Source: Mesostigma viride (taxonomy: Eukaryota; Streptophyta; Mesostigmatophyceae; Mesostigmatales; Mesostigmataceae). Taken from it: a stretch of 64,000 bases of DNA. This document shows, in pieces, positions 10,701 through 19,284 of this stretch. Each line of letters opens with the position of its first letter. The stretch's first letter is position 1. The position numbers were made by a program, and so were the translations under genes. Location: assembly GCA_009746045.1 (NCBI GenBank), contig RPFO01000891.1, positions 383,001-447,000 of the forward strand, read 5' to 3'. The notes under the pieces were generated by a model that was not told the origin of the DNA, did no database searches, and was given only the letters and a program-made list of their open reading frames with translations.

Positions 10701-11387
10701 TTCTTCCTAGATACTGGTAGACAACCTCTTACCCCTACCTCTCTTTTAGCTAGTCCTTTAAGGGACAAGGATGATGTGTCCCGGGATACTGTAGAAGGTG
10801 TGCAGGCGTTATTAGATAAGATGAAGAATGCACACGACAACGCTATTGCAGGGTACCATAGGGCGCAGGCCAAATACCTTGCTAGGTTGCGTGCCTCATT
10901 AGATAGAAGAGCACCTGAGATAGAAATAGGAGATTTAGTCTTAGTAGAAGGCCCCCGTGTTGGCCGCTTCGCTCATAAGTTCGAAGCTGAACTGAAAGTG
11001 AAACTTAGGCCCGCCTTCTTAGGACCTTTCCGTGTGTTGTCTAGAGTAGGTAATTTTCTGTATGAGATAGATATTCCTACCTCTTGGCAGACCCACTCTC
11101 GCACCTTTCATAGAAGCCAGCTGAAGCTCTATCATCAGAGCACGTTCGCTGGTAGAGAATTGGCCCCTGCCCCTTTAGAGCATAACCCGGATACTGGTGA
11201 GGTAGAGGATGAGGTAGAGGGTATCGTGGCCCATAGAGATATCAAAAAAGGCCGCGGTACCCAGCGCCAGTATAAGGTGAAGTGGATGTATGCTCGTAGT
11301 GAGGTAGATAAGGTCTGGTATACTGAGAGTGAGCTAGATGGGTGTAGTCGCCTGCTGCAGGAGTATAAAACCCTGCATAAGCTCTAG
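7698..11387 (+). CDS. pol: Pol: reverse transcriptase, RNase H, integrase, chromodomain (gypsy element 1)
   Basis: Open from 7698; the first ATG is 7731 (1218 residues), but the natural polyprotein began upstream in the protease region. Domains in order: reverse transcriptase with KYPLPRIDDIF, TPFGHYQF and the catalytic YLDD at 8669-8680; RNase H with ATDASK (near 9111) and TDHRPL; the integrase HHCC zinc motif (HDLAAHQ...CQSCQEMK, 10069-10200); the DDE core with MMDFVGPF, FISDKDKLF and a Glu in LVERLN; and a C-terminal chromodomain (EVEGIVAHRDI to VWYTESELD, about 11200-11340). It copies and inserts the element; chromodomains steer integration to particular chromatin. About 35 extra residues precede YLDD compared with standard gypsy RT. 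The third codon positions are AT-rich. Confidence 0.93.
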   Translation, partial: DFYWEDGHYDTMVIWFPDSSYWVPERHFRLENLSLVDITPPTPVDPPVRPIPEVLMSNDELRSELKEYGYLLCMFLQLEVQEIPITNNSVDIDVNTVDTIGVGFTENEIVRYMAVIDSSKVFEEKTPSYPPPRSVLHRVVIKDGAVPTHSPMYRMGPTELKELKQILVSLLEAGLIEPSNSPYSAGVLLVPKPNGKFRLVTDYRKLNDITVKSKYPLPRIDDIFNKVKGSTCFTVLDCADGFWQLRIAPEDCHKTAFATPFGHYQFRVAAMGLCNSPASFQMLMNEVLRPVMGNSHLPQVSSDLKDPSFSSVSLSEHDRSCAQAYLDDILIYSPDFETHLRDLKKVLEIMAENSLWARRAKVRSGRSVPFLGHVLSDAGVATDPDKTKSIQEWPTPTDVKGVRSFLGIASYYRRFIPRFATIAAPINHLLKKDIPFVWSSECQSAFQCLKSLLLSPPVLILPDTTKPFVVATDASKVAIGGVLLQDQGQGLQPIEYISRTMLPAERNYPVHQQELLAVVYCCHAWQHFLKGAQFDVCLNEPCEIDPYRLVIQTDHRPLTHLLSQPNLTPRQARWMEFLAQFSPFKLQYVKGVDNIVPDALSRRADYSFFEDLDVLNTTLVPTTMGVTPYGELPDDESYAYLFHTAVRMPDLLSHVGLSLPCEALPVVSVGGEGKNKISIPLSHIATRSGKSYEHIVPLGPPLLFGKAVGDLFKPVLDTSVAMPTSDLERLISRFTATEPEALAAIAAHPQQLGKHPCKFVGGFLYVQIADSPPQWRLYVPPICRSSLLFELHDLAAHQGGKRVRDLVARSYYWPSLLKDVDEYVRTCQSCQEMKPNNVGQIAEPRTLPDPIMPWDSIMMDFVGPFRKNDRGNAQILVFVDRFTRMCHLVPCPLELTARDCARLYLNNVYRYHGLSRQFISDKDKLFTSDFWQQFFAAIGTKVTFGTAYHSSSSHLVERLNRVVEEALRHYVNGSGSDWEDYLCLVEFSLNNCPQAAHGYTPFFLDTGRQPLTPTSLLASPLRDKDDVSRDTVEGVQALLDKMKNAHDNAIAGYHRAQAKYLARLRASLDRRAPEIEIGDLVLVEGPRVGRFAHKFEAELKVKLRPAFLGPFRVLSRVGNFLYEIDIPTSWQTHSRTFHRSQLKLYHQSTFAGRELAPAPLEHNPDTGEVEDEVEGIVAHRDIKKGRGTQRQYKVKWMYARSEVDKVWYTESELDGCSRLLQEYKTLHKL

Positions 11388-11463
11388 TTGTAGACCTTCT
11401 CCTCTCTTATGTTATGTCTGCTGTCGACGGATGGTTGGTTGTCCCCTCCCCTCCGCAGCCGTC

Positions 11464-13776
11464 ATGTCAGAGCCTACCCCTCCGGCTGAGAGCTCGCTGC
11501 CGTCCCCGCCCCTACCGGACCCTGAGCTGTATTTCGAGGCCCTGCCGGGCCGCTGGGTGTCGCGATCTAGTTACCCGGGTGGCGTGGTGCAGCCGGCCCT
11601 TCAGGCCCAACATGCGGGCTTAGTCAGGGCGGCCCTCTTCGGGGTCACGTGGTATGGTCCTTCCCCTGATGAGCCGCACCAGCTTGTCCTGCACGGGTTC
11701 GATGATGCCGGACACTGTTTGTTGGGGTGTGGTTCCAGCTGTCCCGCCTTGGGGCAGATAGATGCGGTTCTCCGGTGTTGCCGTGTGTTCTCCTACCTCT
11801 CCACTCCTGTGGGCCGTACCTGCCTACGGGAGGTGTTCCCGTGGCTTCCAGCTGAGGGTGATGCTGAGGTAGACGAGAACCCCTGCGACCTTTTACGGGC
11901 CGTAGAGTTCATGGAGATAGCTGATCAGTCGGCGGGACTAGCGGTTAGTGGTCCTACCCCTTCGGGCGCCCCAGCCGAGGTACATTATACTCCAGATTAT
12001 TCTGCCTCGAGCGCTGCGTCCGCCTCCTCGGCGTCTGTTCCTCCCTCTCCGGTCCCGTCGTCCCCTCGGTCGACCCGGGATGTCGCAGTGGAGCCTACCC
12101 CTTCGGGTTTGCCTGATCCTCTTTCGGCGACGGTCTCGGCTATGCAGGCTCAGATCCAGTCTTTGACCACGGCGTTTGGGGCCTTCCTTGCGGCCCAGGC
12201 GCAGGTCCCGGCCACGCCGGCTGGATCCGCGCCCCCTACCCCTTCTGTCGCCCCGGCGACTACGGCTTCGCCCGCGCCCCCGCCTGCGCCCGCGGTCGCT
12301 GTGGTTCCGGCGGCTCCTGCGACTCCTGCTGCCTCTGCGCCTGTTACCGCTGTACCTGCGCCTACGCGGGAGTCTCCTGCCCCTGTTAGCTCGCCCTCCG
12401 TCGCTGCTTCCGAGCCTCCTCCCGCTCAGGCGCAGACGTCGCGGGGCTTCTTTGGCGATACTAGCGGGCTTCCCAGACTTTGGGAGGGTGGTCCTCCGCA
12501 GAGGATTCCGGTTCCTGACTGGGGCCTGGATGGTAGTCAATCTTATGCAGGACTGCCTGTCCCTACGGGCCCCATTTTTAACATGTGGCCTGAGGGTGCA
12601 CCGGCAACGGAGACCGGCGCGCCTGCGTCGTTGGCGGGTCCGTCACGGCCCTCTCTGGCTTCGGGTCCGGCGCGACCTCCTGTTTTACCAGTGCCCCCTG
12701 CGTCGGTGTCGGCTCCTGCCCCTGCGTCAGCCCCTGCTCCGGTCCCTCCTCCTTCGGCCTCGCGGTCTTTGGCCGCGGTTGTTCGGTCCACCGGTCAGGA
12801 TCCTCGCGCCACCCGCGCTGCCGATTCCCTCAGGGAGTTGTCCCAGGGTGATCGGGACAGGGCTCCTTCTGTGGTGCACGCGACGCCGGAGTCGCGTGAC
12901 ACGCCCATTCCGGGGTATGGTATGTCCGCACTCGCCTGCCGACAGTGTGACCTGCCGCGCGCCTCTGCTGAGCTTGCCATCTCTCCCATGTCCTATGGGT
13001 TCTCCCAGGTGTGTCGGGCGCCCCGGGATCGTGGCCTACCCATTGAGACTGATCGGCCTCCGTTCGACATGGTTATTTTAGCTGATCCGGTGTTCGAGGG
13101 TGAGATCCTGGTCCGGCGCGTCCTGTATCGCTGGGCGAGGCGCCACAACGACTTAGACACCTACGGTGGGTTTCAGTGGGCTTACCCTCCCCCTCTGGGC
13201 ATTATGGCTTCGGATGCCCTTACAGTAGAGTTTCCTGCGGTGCCGGGTGCGGCGTACACTACGGTCCTCCAGCCCATCCTTGAGTGGGATGCCCGCCGCC
13301 CGGCGCCTATCCCGGGCCAGGGTCTAGACTCCCGCGGTCACCCTCCTCCTCGTGCCAGCGACTACCTAGAGACATTCGGGTCGCGACAGTGTGTTCGTCG
13401 GTGGCGCTCCCGCGAGGTTCGGCACATCCGGTTGTGGCCGTCCAACGTGGAGCCCCTGGTGGACCTGTTCTTCCCGACGGGTATGCGCCCTCGGATTCGG
13501 TACCATCGCCTCCTCCTGCGGGCCCTTTGCCTGATCGCGGTAGAGCCTTTCCTTCGCCTCTTTGCCTGTGGCTTTCTGGACTGGGCCCGTGGCCAGGTCG
13601 TCCTCACGCAGCATAGGTATTACTGGGCCTTCCTGGGCCTCTTTCCTGACGGCGTGTGGGCCGATGTTTTCCTCACTGTAGATAGGCATGACAATGTTGA
13701 GGATGTGGCTCACTACCAGGCCTACCTGGAGGTCCTGCTGGCCTCTCGTGGCACTTACCAGACGGATGGCCACTAG
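11464..13776 (+). CDS. Additional large ORF downstream of pol (ORF3), unknown function
   Basis: A 770-residue frame after pol; I chose the ATG at 11464, 76 bases after the pol stop, because upstream codons in the frame overlap pol. Layout: N-terminal globular part (about 1-175, with several Cys); a short helix-prone stretch near residue 225; a long Pro/Ala/Ser-rich linker (about 240-490); a CRQC motif near residue 497; and a C-terminal globular part with many Trp, Arg and Tyr (about 540-770). No membrane span or signal peptide, so it does not look like an env gene. It is GC-rich at third positions, unlike gag and pol just upstream, which suggests a separate origin. Element 2 has an ORF at the same place (28677-29708). 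Function unknown. Confidence 0.7.
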   Translation: MSEPTPPAESSLPSPPLPDPELYFEALPGRWVSRSSYPGGVVQPALQAQHAGLVRAALFGVTWYGPSPDEPHQLVLHGFDDAGHCLLGCGSSCPALGQIDAVLRCCRVFSYLSTPVGRTCLREVFPWLPAEGDAEVDENPCDLLRAVEFMEIADQSAGLAVSGPTPSGAPAEVHYTPDYSASSAASASSASVPPSPVPSSPRSTRDVAVEPTPSGLPDPLSATVSAMQAQIQSLTTAFGAFLAAQAQVPATPAGSAPPTPSVAPATTASPAPPPAPAVAVVPAAPATPAASAPVTAVPAPTRESPAPVSSPSVAASEPPPAQAQTSRGFFGDTSGLPRLWEGGPPQRIPVPDWGLDGSQSYAGLPVPTGPIFNMWPEGAPATETGAPASLAGPSRPSLASGPARPPVLPVPPASVSAPAPASAPAPVPPPSASRSLAAVVRSTGQDPRATRAADSLRELSQGDRDRAPSVVHATPESRDTPIPGYGMSALACRQCDLPRASAELAISPMSYGFSQVCRAPRDRGLPIETDRPPFDMVILADPVFEGEILVRRVLYRWARRHNDLDTYGGFQWAYPPPLGIMASDALTVEFPAVPGAAYTTVLQPILEWDARRPAPIPGQGLDSRGHPPPRASDYLETFGSRQCVRRWRSREVRHIRLWPSNVEPLVDLFFPTGMRPRIRYHRLLLRALCLIAVEPFLRLFACGFLDWARGQVVLTQHRYYWAFLGLFPDGVWADVFLTVDRHDNVEDVAHYQAYLEVLLASRGTYQTDGH

Positions 13777-14062
13777 ATAGAGGGCCTTAGGCCCGACCTG
13801 AGGGTGTTGTCCCTCCGGTATGTAGAGTCGCCCTCATATTCTGGCCAGTTGGTTGGCTGTTCTTGGTCCTTAGCGCTGATGTGTTTACTCTGTGTGTCCT
13901 GCCCAGTGCCGTCCCCCCCGGCCAGGACTCCGTTCCAGGCAGTTAGGGGAACCTACCACCAGGCTTGGTGCTGGCTAACCCTACACCACCCGGCGTGGTG
14001 GTGGAGACCGTGTGAACTATTGGTGCTTTGTATCTGGGATGGTCTATCGATTGTGTTGGTAT
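13777..14062 (+). other. Non-coding 3' region of gypsy element 1
   Basis: No frame supported. It ends with the left target duplication (14063-14070) of the hAT-type insertion. Confidence 0.6.
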
Positions 14063-14070
14063 GTGCTGGG

Positions 14071-15819
14071 CAGAGTGAGATCGTACGTTATACGCGTTAT
14101 ACGGTCACGGTGGAGTATAATGTATAATACGGTATAATACGGTATAATACGGTATTATACGTTTTCGTACGGACACACTCAGAATACTCTGATTTTACAC
14201 ATTTTAAGACACCCACCATCAATCCACATGTTTTTAACACTGTTTTGGACATAATCCAAGGTTGCCCTACCCTCGGCTATACTCTATACGGTGGATATTG
14301 TGGACACGATCGATGTATTGCATGTAATACTGAGAATGTAAACGTGCGCATGCATAATTGTGTGTATGTGTATATATGTGGCTTTATATTGGTTATGTTT
14401 ACTTGGGTGCCTTCACTTTGATGCAAGTAATTATATATTTTAATATATATATGTGGCTGTGCATGCACGCAAATACTACAGTAGTATACAATTAATGCAT
14501 GTAGTATGTTTGCATGGTGCGATGCTATGTGAATATACTGAGCTGCATGTGACTACAGGTGTGTGACTCGTGGTGTGCATTAATTAATTAATTAACTGAA
14601 TTAATTAATTAATATTAATTAATCTCGTGTCCCCGTTGGGGAACCACGGAGGCTAAACAGGTGGGGATGTGATAAGTAACTCACATATTCTCACCTTCCA
14701 TACAACAACCTTGTTTTCCAGCAGGCTGAAGAGCATGACAGGCGTCTATGAGCTCGCCAGCTCCTTGCAACGGTGATGCCGCTCCCAGGCAGCTAGGGTC
14801 CTTGACTACGCAATATAGAATGTCTACCGTGTGAAAACCTCCATACAGGAAGCGTAGCAAAGCCAGATAACTGCCCGATCAATTCTGGGTAGCTTTAGGA
14901 AGCATGGCATACGCAGCGTAAGGAAAACCATTGAAAGCTGCGGAAAATCTGATAGCACAACTGCAACAAGTGGAGAACAAAATAGCAAGAAAAACCCAGA
15001 AACGGCGCAAAAAGTTTCATGCCAGGTTCATTAAGAGCGCAAACAGACTGGGCGGTGACATGCGGCAAATCAACGTACCACGGCCGGCATTATTTCCTAC
15101 CCAGGCGCGCAAGAAAAGCCAGCCAGCCATGGATGGATTAACCGCGGATCGCGCAGGCCTGAACGAAATCATTTTAGAAATGATAGGAAATGGCCGCAGA
15201 TCGAAGATGCTTAGGTTATTTTCATGGTGTCCGTTACTAAACGGCTCTTGCTGCATCAAAATAACCCACGAATGTCGAGTTCTACCGTCGCAGGCACACA
15301 TGCTAGATTATTCATCGCGGCCAAATTGACGTTGGATGAGACCCCCGTCCAAATCTGTACCAACAAAGGCAGCGAATTTGCAAATAGTGCAGATCTTGCT
15401 ATGAAACATCATAATAGAACATCACTTTTAACCATCGGCTTAATTTTTTCGCCTGTCGCCCGCCGGATTAGCCATATTTTAACGGAACGCACGTCGCCAT
15501 GGCCACCTCCGCACGGTGCGCGCACTGTGAACCACAATGTCAAAATAAGATCGCGTCGAATTGTGAAAGTTCAGACGGGTCAGTACTTATAGTAGAGATA
15601 CGAAATCTGTGGCTTCAAATCGTTGCCCTGTCGTTCTGGCATCCTAGCCGCGCAAAACGTAAAAAAAACGCGGAAAACACGGCATTATACGGTATTATAC
15701 GGTATTATACGTCATTATGCGCTAAAACGTATTACGTATGAAAAATCATACGCTAAAAGCCAGCGTATTACGTATTATACCGTATTATACCGTATTATAC
15801 GGCGTATGATCTCACTCTG
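14071..15819. mobile_element. hAT-type DNA transposon, non-autonomous, inside gypsy element 1
   Basis: Terminal inverted repeats CAGAGTGAGATCGTACG at 14071 and its near-perfect complement ending at 15819, flanked by an 8-bp direct duplication gtgctggg (14063-14070 and 15820-15827). An 8-bp duplication with ends starting CAG-G is the signature of hAT elements. Both subterminal regions hold tandem GTATAATACG-type repeats (14110-14160; 15683-15800), of the kind bound by hAT transposases. I find no transposase; a 132-codon frame at 14931-15329 is Lys-rich and unrecognised. The length of 1749 bp and lack of transposase suggest a non-autonomous copy. Confidence 0.85.
14576..14665 (-). repeat. Half-LINE 3' end with TTAA tail inside the hAT-type element
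   Basis: On the minus strand the hairpin (TCCC-CAAC-GGGGA, about 14630-14645) is followed by a long TTAATTAA tail (14578-14626). The 5' boundary to the right is not clear to me. Confidence 0.6.
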
Positions 15820-15894
15820 GTGCTGGGTGCGTTAGGATTATTTTCCTACCCCTTTGGTTCCCTCCTCTCTGCGTAGGGAGAGGGCTCCCTACCT

Positions 15895-15910
15895 TTTGTG
15901 GGGGGGGAGG
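15895..15910 (+). other. Polypurine tract of gypsy element 1
   Basis: tttgtggggggggagg directly precedes the 3' LTR; such a tract primes plus-strand DNA synthesis. Confidence 0.8.
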
Positions 15911-16481
15911 TGTTACGTCGCGTAACAATTCGTTGTAGTTACGGACGTAAATTAGGTCCTTGGCCTCGGTTGTTCCTAGGTTACGTGCAGTTCTAGTTTG
16001 GACATGATTGTCCCCGTAACAGTACTGTGGTATAGTGGGTGCCTTTGGGCGCCGCGCCGCGTACTATATTAGTGGTCCTTATCCTTTTGTAGAATGTAGT
16101 GGACAGGCGTGCATCTGTGCACCTGCTTGTGTTTCTGTGTTTCTGCAGGCGAGGGCCAGGTCGGCCCGAGCCTGTTGGACCGTTGGTGACCATTTATGCA
16201 CGTTCCACTCCTTGTGTGGTCACCCGGCGTGTGTTAAATGAATTAGCACATATTAGCTTGGGTCACGGCAGTTTAGTTGTGTTTCCTTCCTCTTTTCCTG
16301 GAATAAACGGGTTTGATTAAATGGTCTATGGCATATTACAGTAGTACATATGTAAATGCATTGAGATCTGGTTCGTCTCGGTCGTCTTTCGCTAGGGGTG
16401 TATATAGAAGCAGCCTCACTAGTTTAGGTAGTATCAGGACAGGTAGAGGTAGAGGTGGCGGCCGAGGCTTGCGGCGTAACA
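15911..16481 (+). repeat. 3' LTR of gypsy element 1
   Basis: 571 bp, a single visible difference from the 5' LTR. Followed by the catgg duplication and a 44-base spacer before element 2. Confidence 0.95.
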
Positions 16482-16530
16482 CATGGGCAGCAACTAGATT
16501 TGGAAACGGCCCAGGGCTGGAGAACCGACT

Positions 16531-17309
16531 TGTAACAAGCAAAAATGACTTTGTTGTTACATCCTTTGTTTTGTGAATGTTTGGCTTTTATTCGAGGACT
16601 TTTGGATCAGTATTGAGAAAGTTGTGAGGTTTCTAAGACGACGGTACTTGGAGCTGATACTTTGTCAGCCAACTGATAGGAACCCTCATTGGTCGTGGCC
16701 TGATCCACGTAGGGTTGTAGTTTGTTGGCTGATACTACTGATAGGAGCCCTCATTGGTCGTGGCCTGATCCACGTGGGGTTGTAGTTTGTTAGTTGGTAC
16801 TATTGAGTCTTAAATGCTCCTTTGGGACTTCAGTGCTCACGACAGATCTAGGATCTCATGGAAAGATTCTGCCAGGCTGTGTGTGGTGTTGTTCTGTTTT
16901 GTGTGACTAGGATGGATACGAAGATCTTGTATAGGATTCCATGGTTCTGATTGGTTCTCTTCAGGCTAAGGTTGGAGCAAGCTCGACAAGCACGTCGATA
17001 TAAAGGACGTGGGGTCGCCATTGTTGCTACGTTGGTTTTGATTCACCATGGTATAATAAAGCTTGTCTTTGTTGTCCATCCATAAGAGCCCCTTGGCTAT
17101 AGACGTCCTTCAGTTCCACAGAGGTCGTCTATACACGAGCTTGTCTTTGTGTCTACAAGGGGTTGTGATTCCCTAAATCACGTGCTGTGGAATCTCCATC
17201 TCAACGTTGCTCGGATACTTGAAGTTCTGCGACTCAGGAAAGCAACCCAGGTAAAAGATCTTTCATATTGGACTATGGATGATGTTGATGATCATTTTTA
17301 GTCGTTACA
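16531..17309 (+). repeat. 5' LTR of gypsy element 2
   Basis: 779 bp. It contains two imperfect tandem copies of about 66 bases (16665-16795; each with ctcattggtcgtggcctgat) and an AATAAA polyadenylation-type signal near 17046. Confidence 0.95.
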
Positions 17310-17310
17310 T

Positions 17311-17328
17311 TGGTATCGGAGGATCTCT
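17311..17328 (+). other. Primer binding site, gypsy element 2
   Basis: TGGTATCGGAGGATC follows the LTR after one base. It resembles the initiator-Met tRNA PBS common in plant gypsy and copia elements (TGGTATCAGAGC), with differences. Confidence 0.7.
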
Positions 17329-17536
17329 ACTTTGGTGTTTCTCTTGAAGTCGCAACCTTCCGGGTAGTACAACGTTGATCAGATGTCTGTCATCCGAGAA
17401 GATTCATAGAGTTGCGGAAAACTTACGGTGTTACAGACTGAGACACATCCTGATGTGACTGTCTTGCTCTGTAACACTAGAAGTCAGCCGTAACCGTTGT
17501 CTCTTCTAGGCAGACGATCGCGACTCATGTGGAAGT

Positions 17537-19284
17537 ATGAGTAGTTCGAAGACACAATCACCTTTACCCCCTACTAATCAAGGTTTGGGAGATCCGTCAT
17601 CATCTCTGGAACCCATTGCTAGGGAAGGTGCTGAGACAACTACTCATACTCCACGGCGTCAACTTGATTTCAACCGTACTTCTATGTCTGAAGTGAGGCG
17701 GCCCTCGTTGTCCATAGGGCCCAAGTTTTCCGTCATTGCATCTGGTCTCCAACCAGGCGAGCCATCGCTGACAGGCGTGGGTCGAGGAGCGTCACTGTCG
17801 CCCAGGATTCCAAGCGCGCGAACAAGTCCTGTGCGGAGTGCATCTCTTCATTTCTTTTCCCGCTAAACCACGCCTGGAAGAGACGGGACCAGACTTGCAG
17901 CGGATCGCCTCTCAGCAGCTAAAATCAGATTATTACACGATGAACAACACGCAGCGATGTATAGAAAGATGGTGGAGGAGGTGGAACAGGATGTGGGAAG
18001 ACTTCGTCAGAGAATTGAGGAGGAGGAGGCGGCCATGCGTGACATGGTTGCTGGATTGGGGAGAGAGGCTCCTCGGTTGGGTGACGGAAGGGTTTTACCT
18101 AATAGTACCGCAGTTACTACGAGGAATGAGACGCAGGATAGCGATAGGCAGGATCCAGCGCAGACGACCTCGGTCACCTTCACCACCCCCGCCAGCGACG
18201 TCCCCGTGACCGTCACTATACCACCGCATCAAGGTTCCGCCCCGCCATTTCCAAAAATTGAATCCGTAGACAAGCTGTCGCTCACCAATCTAACCCACCG
18301 CAGTTTCGATCATTTCTCTACTCGATTCCAGGATGTGTTCGCTATCCACTTTGCTAACTACGGCAAACGAGCGGAAGAACGACTTTCCCTGGACATCCAG
18401 AAGAAGATGGTTCGACAGCGAATGAGCGACAGTGCAGCCGACAGGTTTGATGAGTTTTTACGATCCTCGGCAGGTAATACTTGCAAGGATTTGCCATCTC
18501 TCATGCTTTCATTTCGACGTTTTCTCCTTCCCCAGGACCAGCTCCGTCTGGACCGGGACGCGTTGGCCAACTGTACGCAGTCTGGCCTGACACTACCACA
18601 ATACGTAGAGACGTTTACCAACCTGAGGGCCAAAATCCCCCAGTGCTCTGATTCTGAAGCTCTTCACAGGTTTCTGCATGGGCTCTCCCCTCAAGTCAGG
18701 GTGGATATTGACAAGCATTTTCCCCTTTCGACTATGTCGAGTGGAAGTGGGATACTGTGCTGTCTTATGCCCTCACGCTGTGCCGTGTCCCTGACTTTTC
18801 CCTCAAGTGGGAGCCTGCTGCAGGCAACCAGGCGCCTGCTGTTAAGAAGCCCCTGAACCAGCTGAACGCTGTGATGGAGGAGCTCAGTGCCATGGAGCAG
18901 TCCAAAGGAGCCTGTTTCACGTGTGGCCAGCTGGGACACTTTGCACGGGATTGCCCCAAGCGAGATCAGTTCCCAAGCGACACCAAGGGTCCTCAGGGGG
19001 TTCTTCCATTCACCAGACCACCCATTTTCCCTCCTGGGGTGAGCCAGAGCGACCACAGGGCACAGCCTGGGTTTAGACCCAACTTCCAGGCTTCGGGCAA
19101 GGGACCATTCCAGCCCAAGGGATTCAACAGGCAAGACAGGCGTAGGATGATCAACGCCCTGTGGCACCTCCTAGCAGAGGAGGAGGAGGGAGAAGGGGAG
19201 GCAGACGGCATAGAGGATCAGCAGGTGCAGCCTTCAGTGGGGAGCTCGTCCTCAGATCATCCTCCTGAGCTGCCAAAAAACTAG
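17537..19284 (+). pseudogene. gag: Gag of gypsy element 2, with one nonsense codon and one frameshift
   Basis: The frame opens at 17537, meets TAA at 17864-17866, and continues in the same frame with plausible coil-forming protein (MVEEVEQDVGRLRQRIEEEE near 17966-18030) and a gag core to about 18720. A one-base shift near 18720-18733 then moves the frame, which continues through a CCHC zinc knuckle (CFTCGQLGHFARDC near 18913) to the stop at 19284. The sense of the protein across both breaks shows that they are recent damage. Confidence 0.85.

Larger units (their letters stand above)
2161..16481 (+). mobile_element. Ty3/gypsy chromovirus-type LTR retrotransposon, element 1
   Basis: A complete element of 14.3 kb. 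Two direct LTRs (2161-2731 and 15911-16481) begin TGTTACG and end CGTAACA, and a 5-bp target duplication catgg flanks the whole (2156-2160 and 16482-16486). The LTRs differ at one position that I can see (near 2553 versus 16303), so the insertion is young. Order inside: primer binding site, viroplasmin-like ORF, gag with zinc knuckle, protease, reverse transcriptase, RNase H, integrase, chromodomain, then a large extra ORF, then a purine tract. Protease before RT before integrase with a C-terminal chromodomain places it in the Ty3/gypsy chromoviruses. Two later insertions (5963-7703 and 14071-15819) enlarge it; the first separates protease from RT, so it is probably not autonomous now. Confidence 0.95.

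Noticed and set aside
11938-12540. Arg-rich 200-codon minus-strand frame
   Set aside because: Shadow of the Pro/Ala-rich linker of ORF3 on the plus strand; composition follows from the GC-rich codons.
14931-15329. hAT transposase remnant
   Set aside because: Lys/Arg-rich frame without any of the hAT dimerisation or catalytic blocks.
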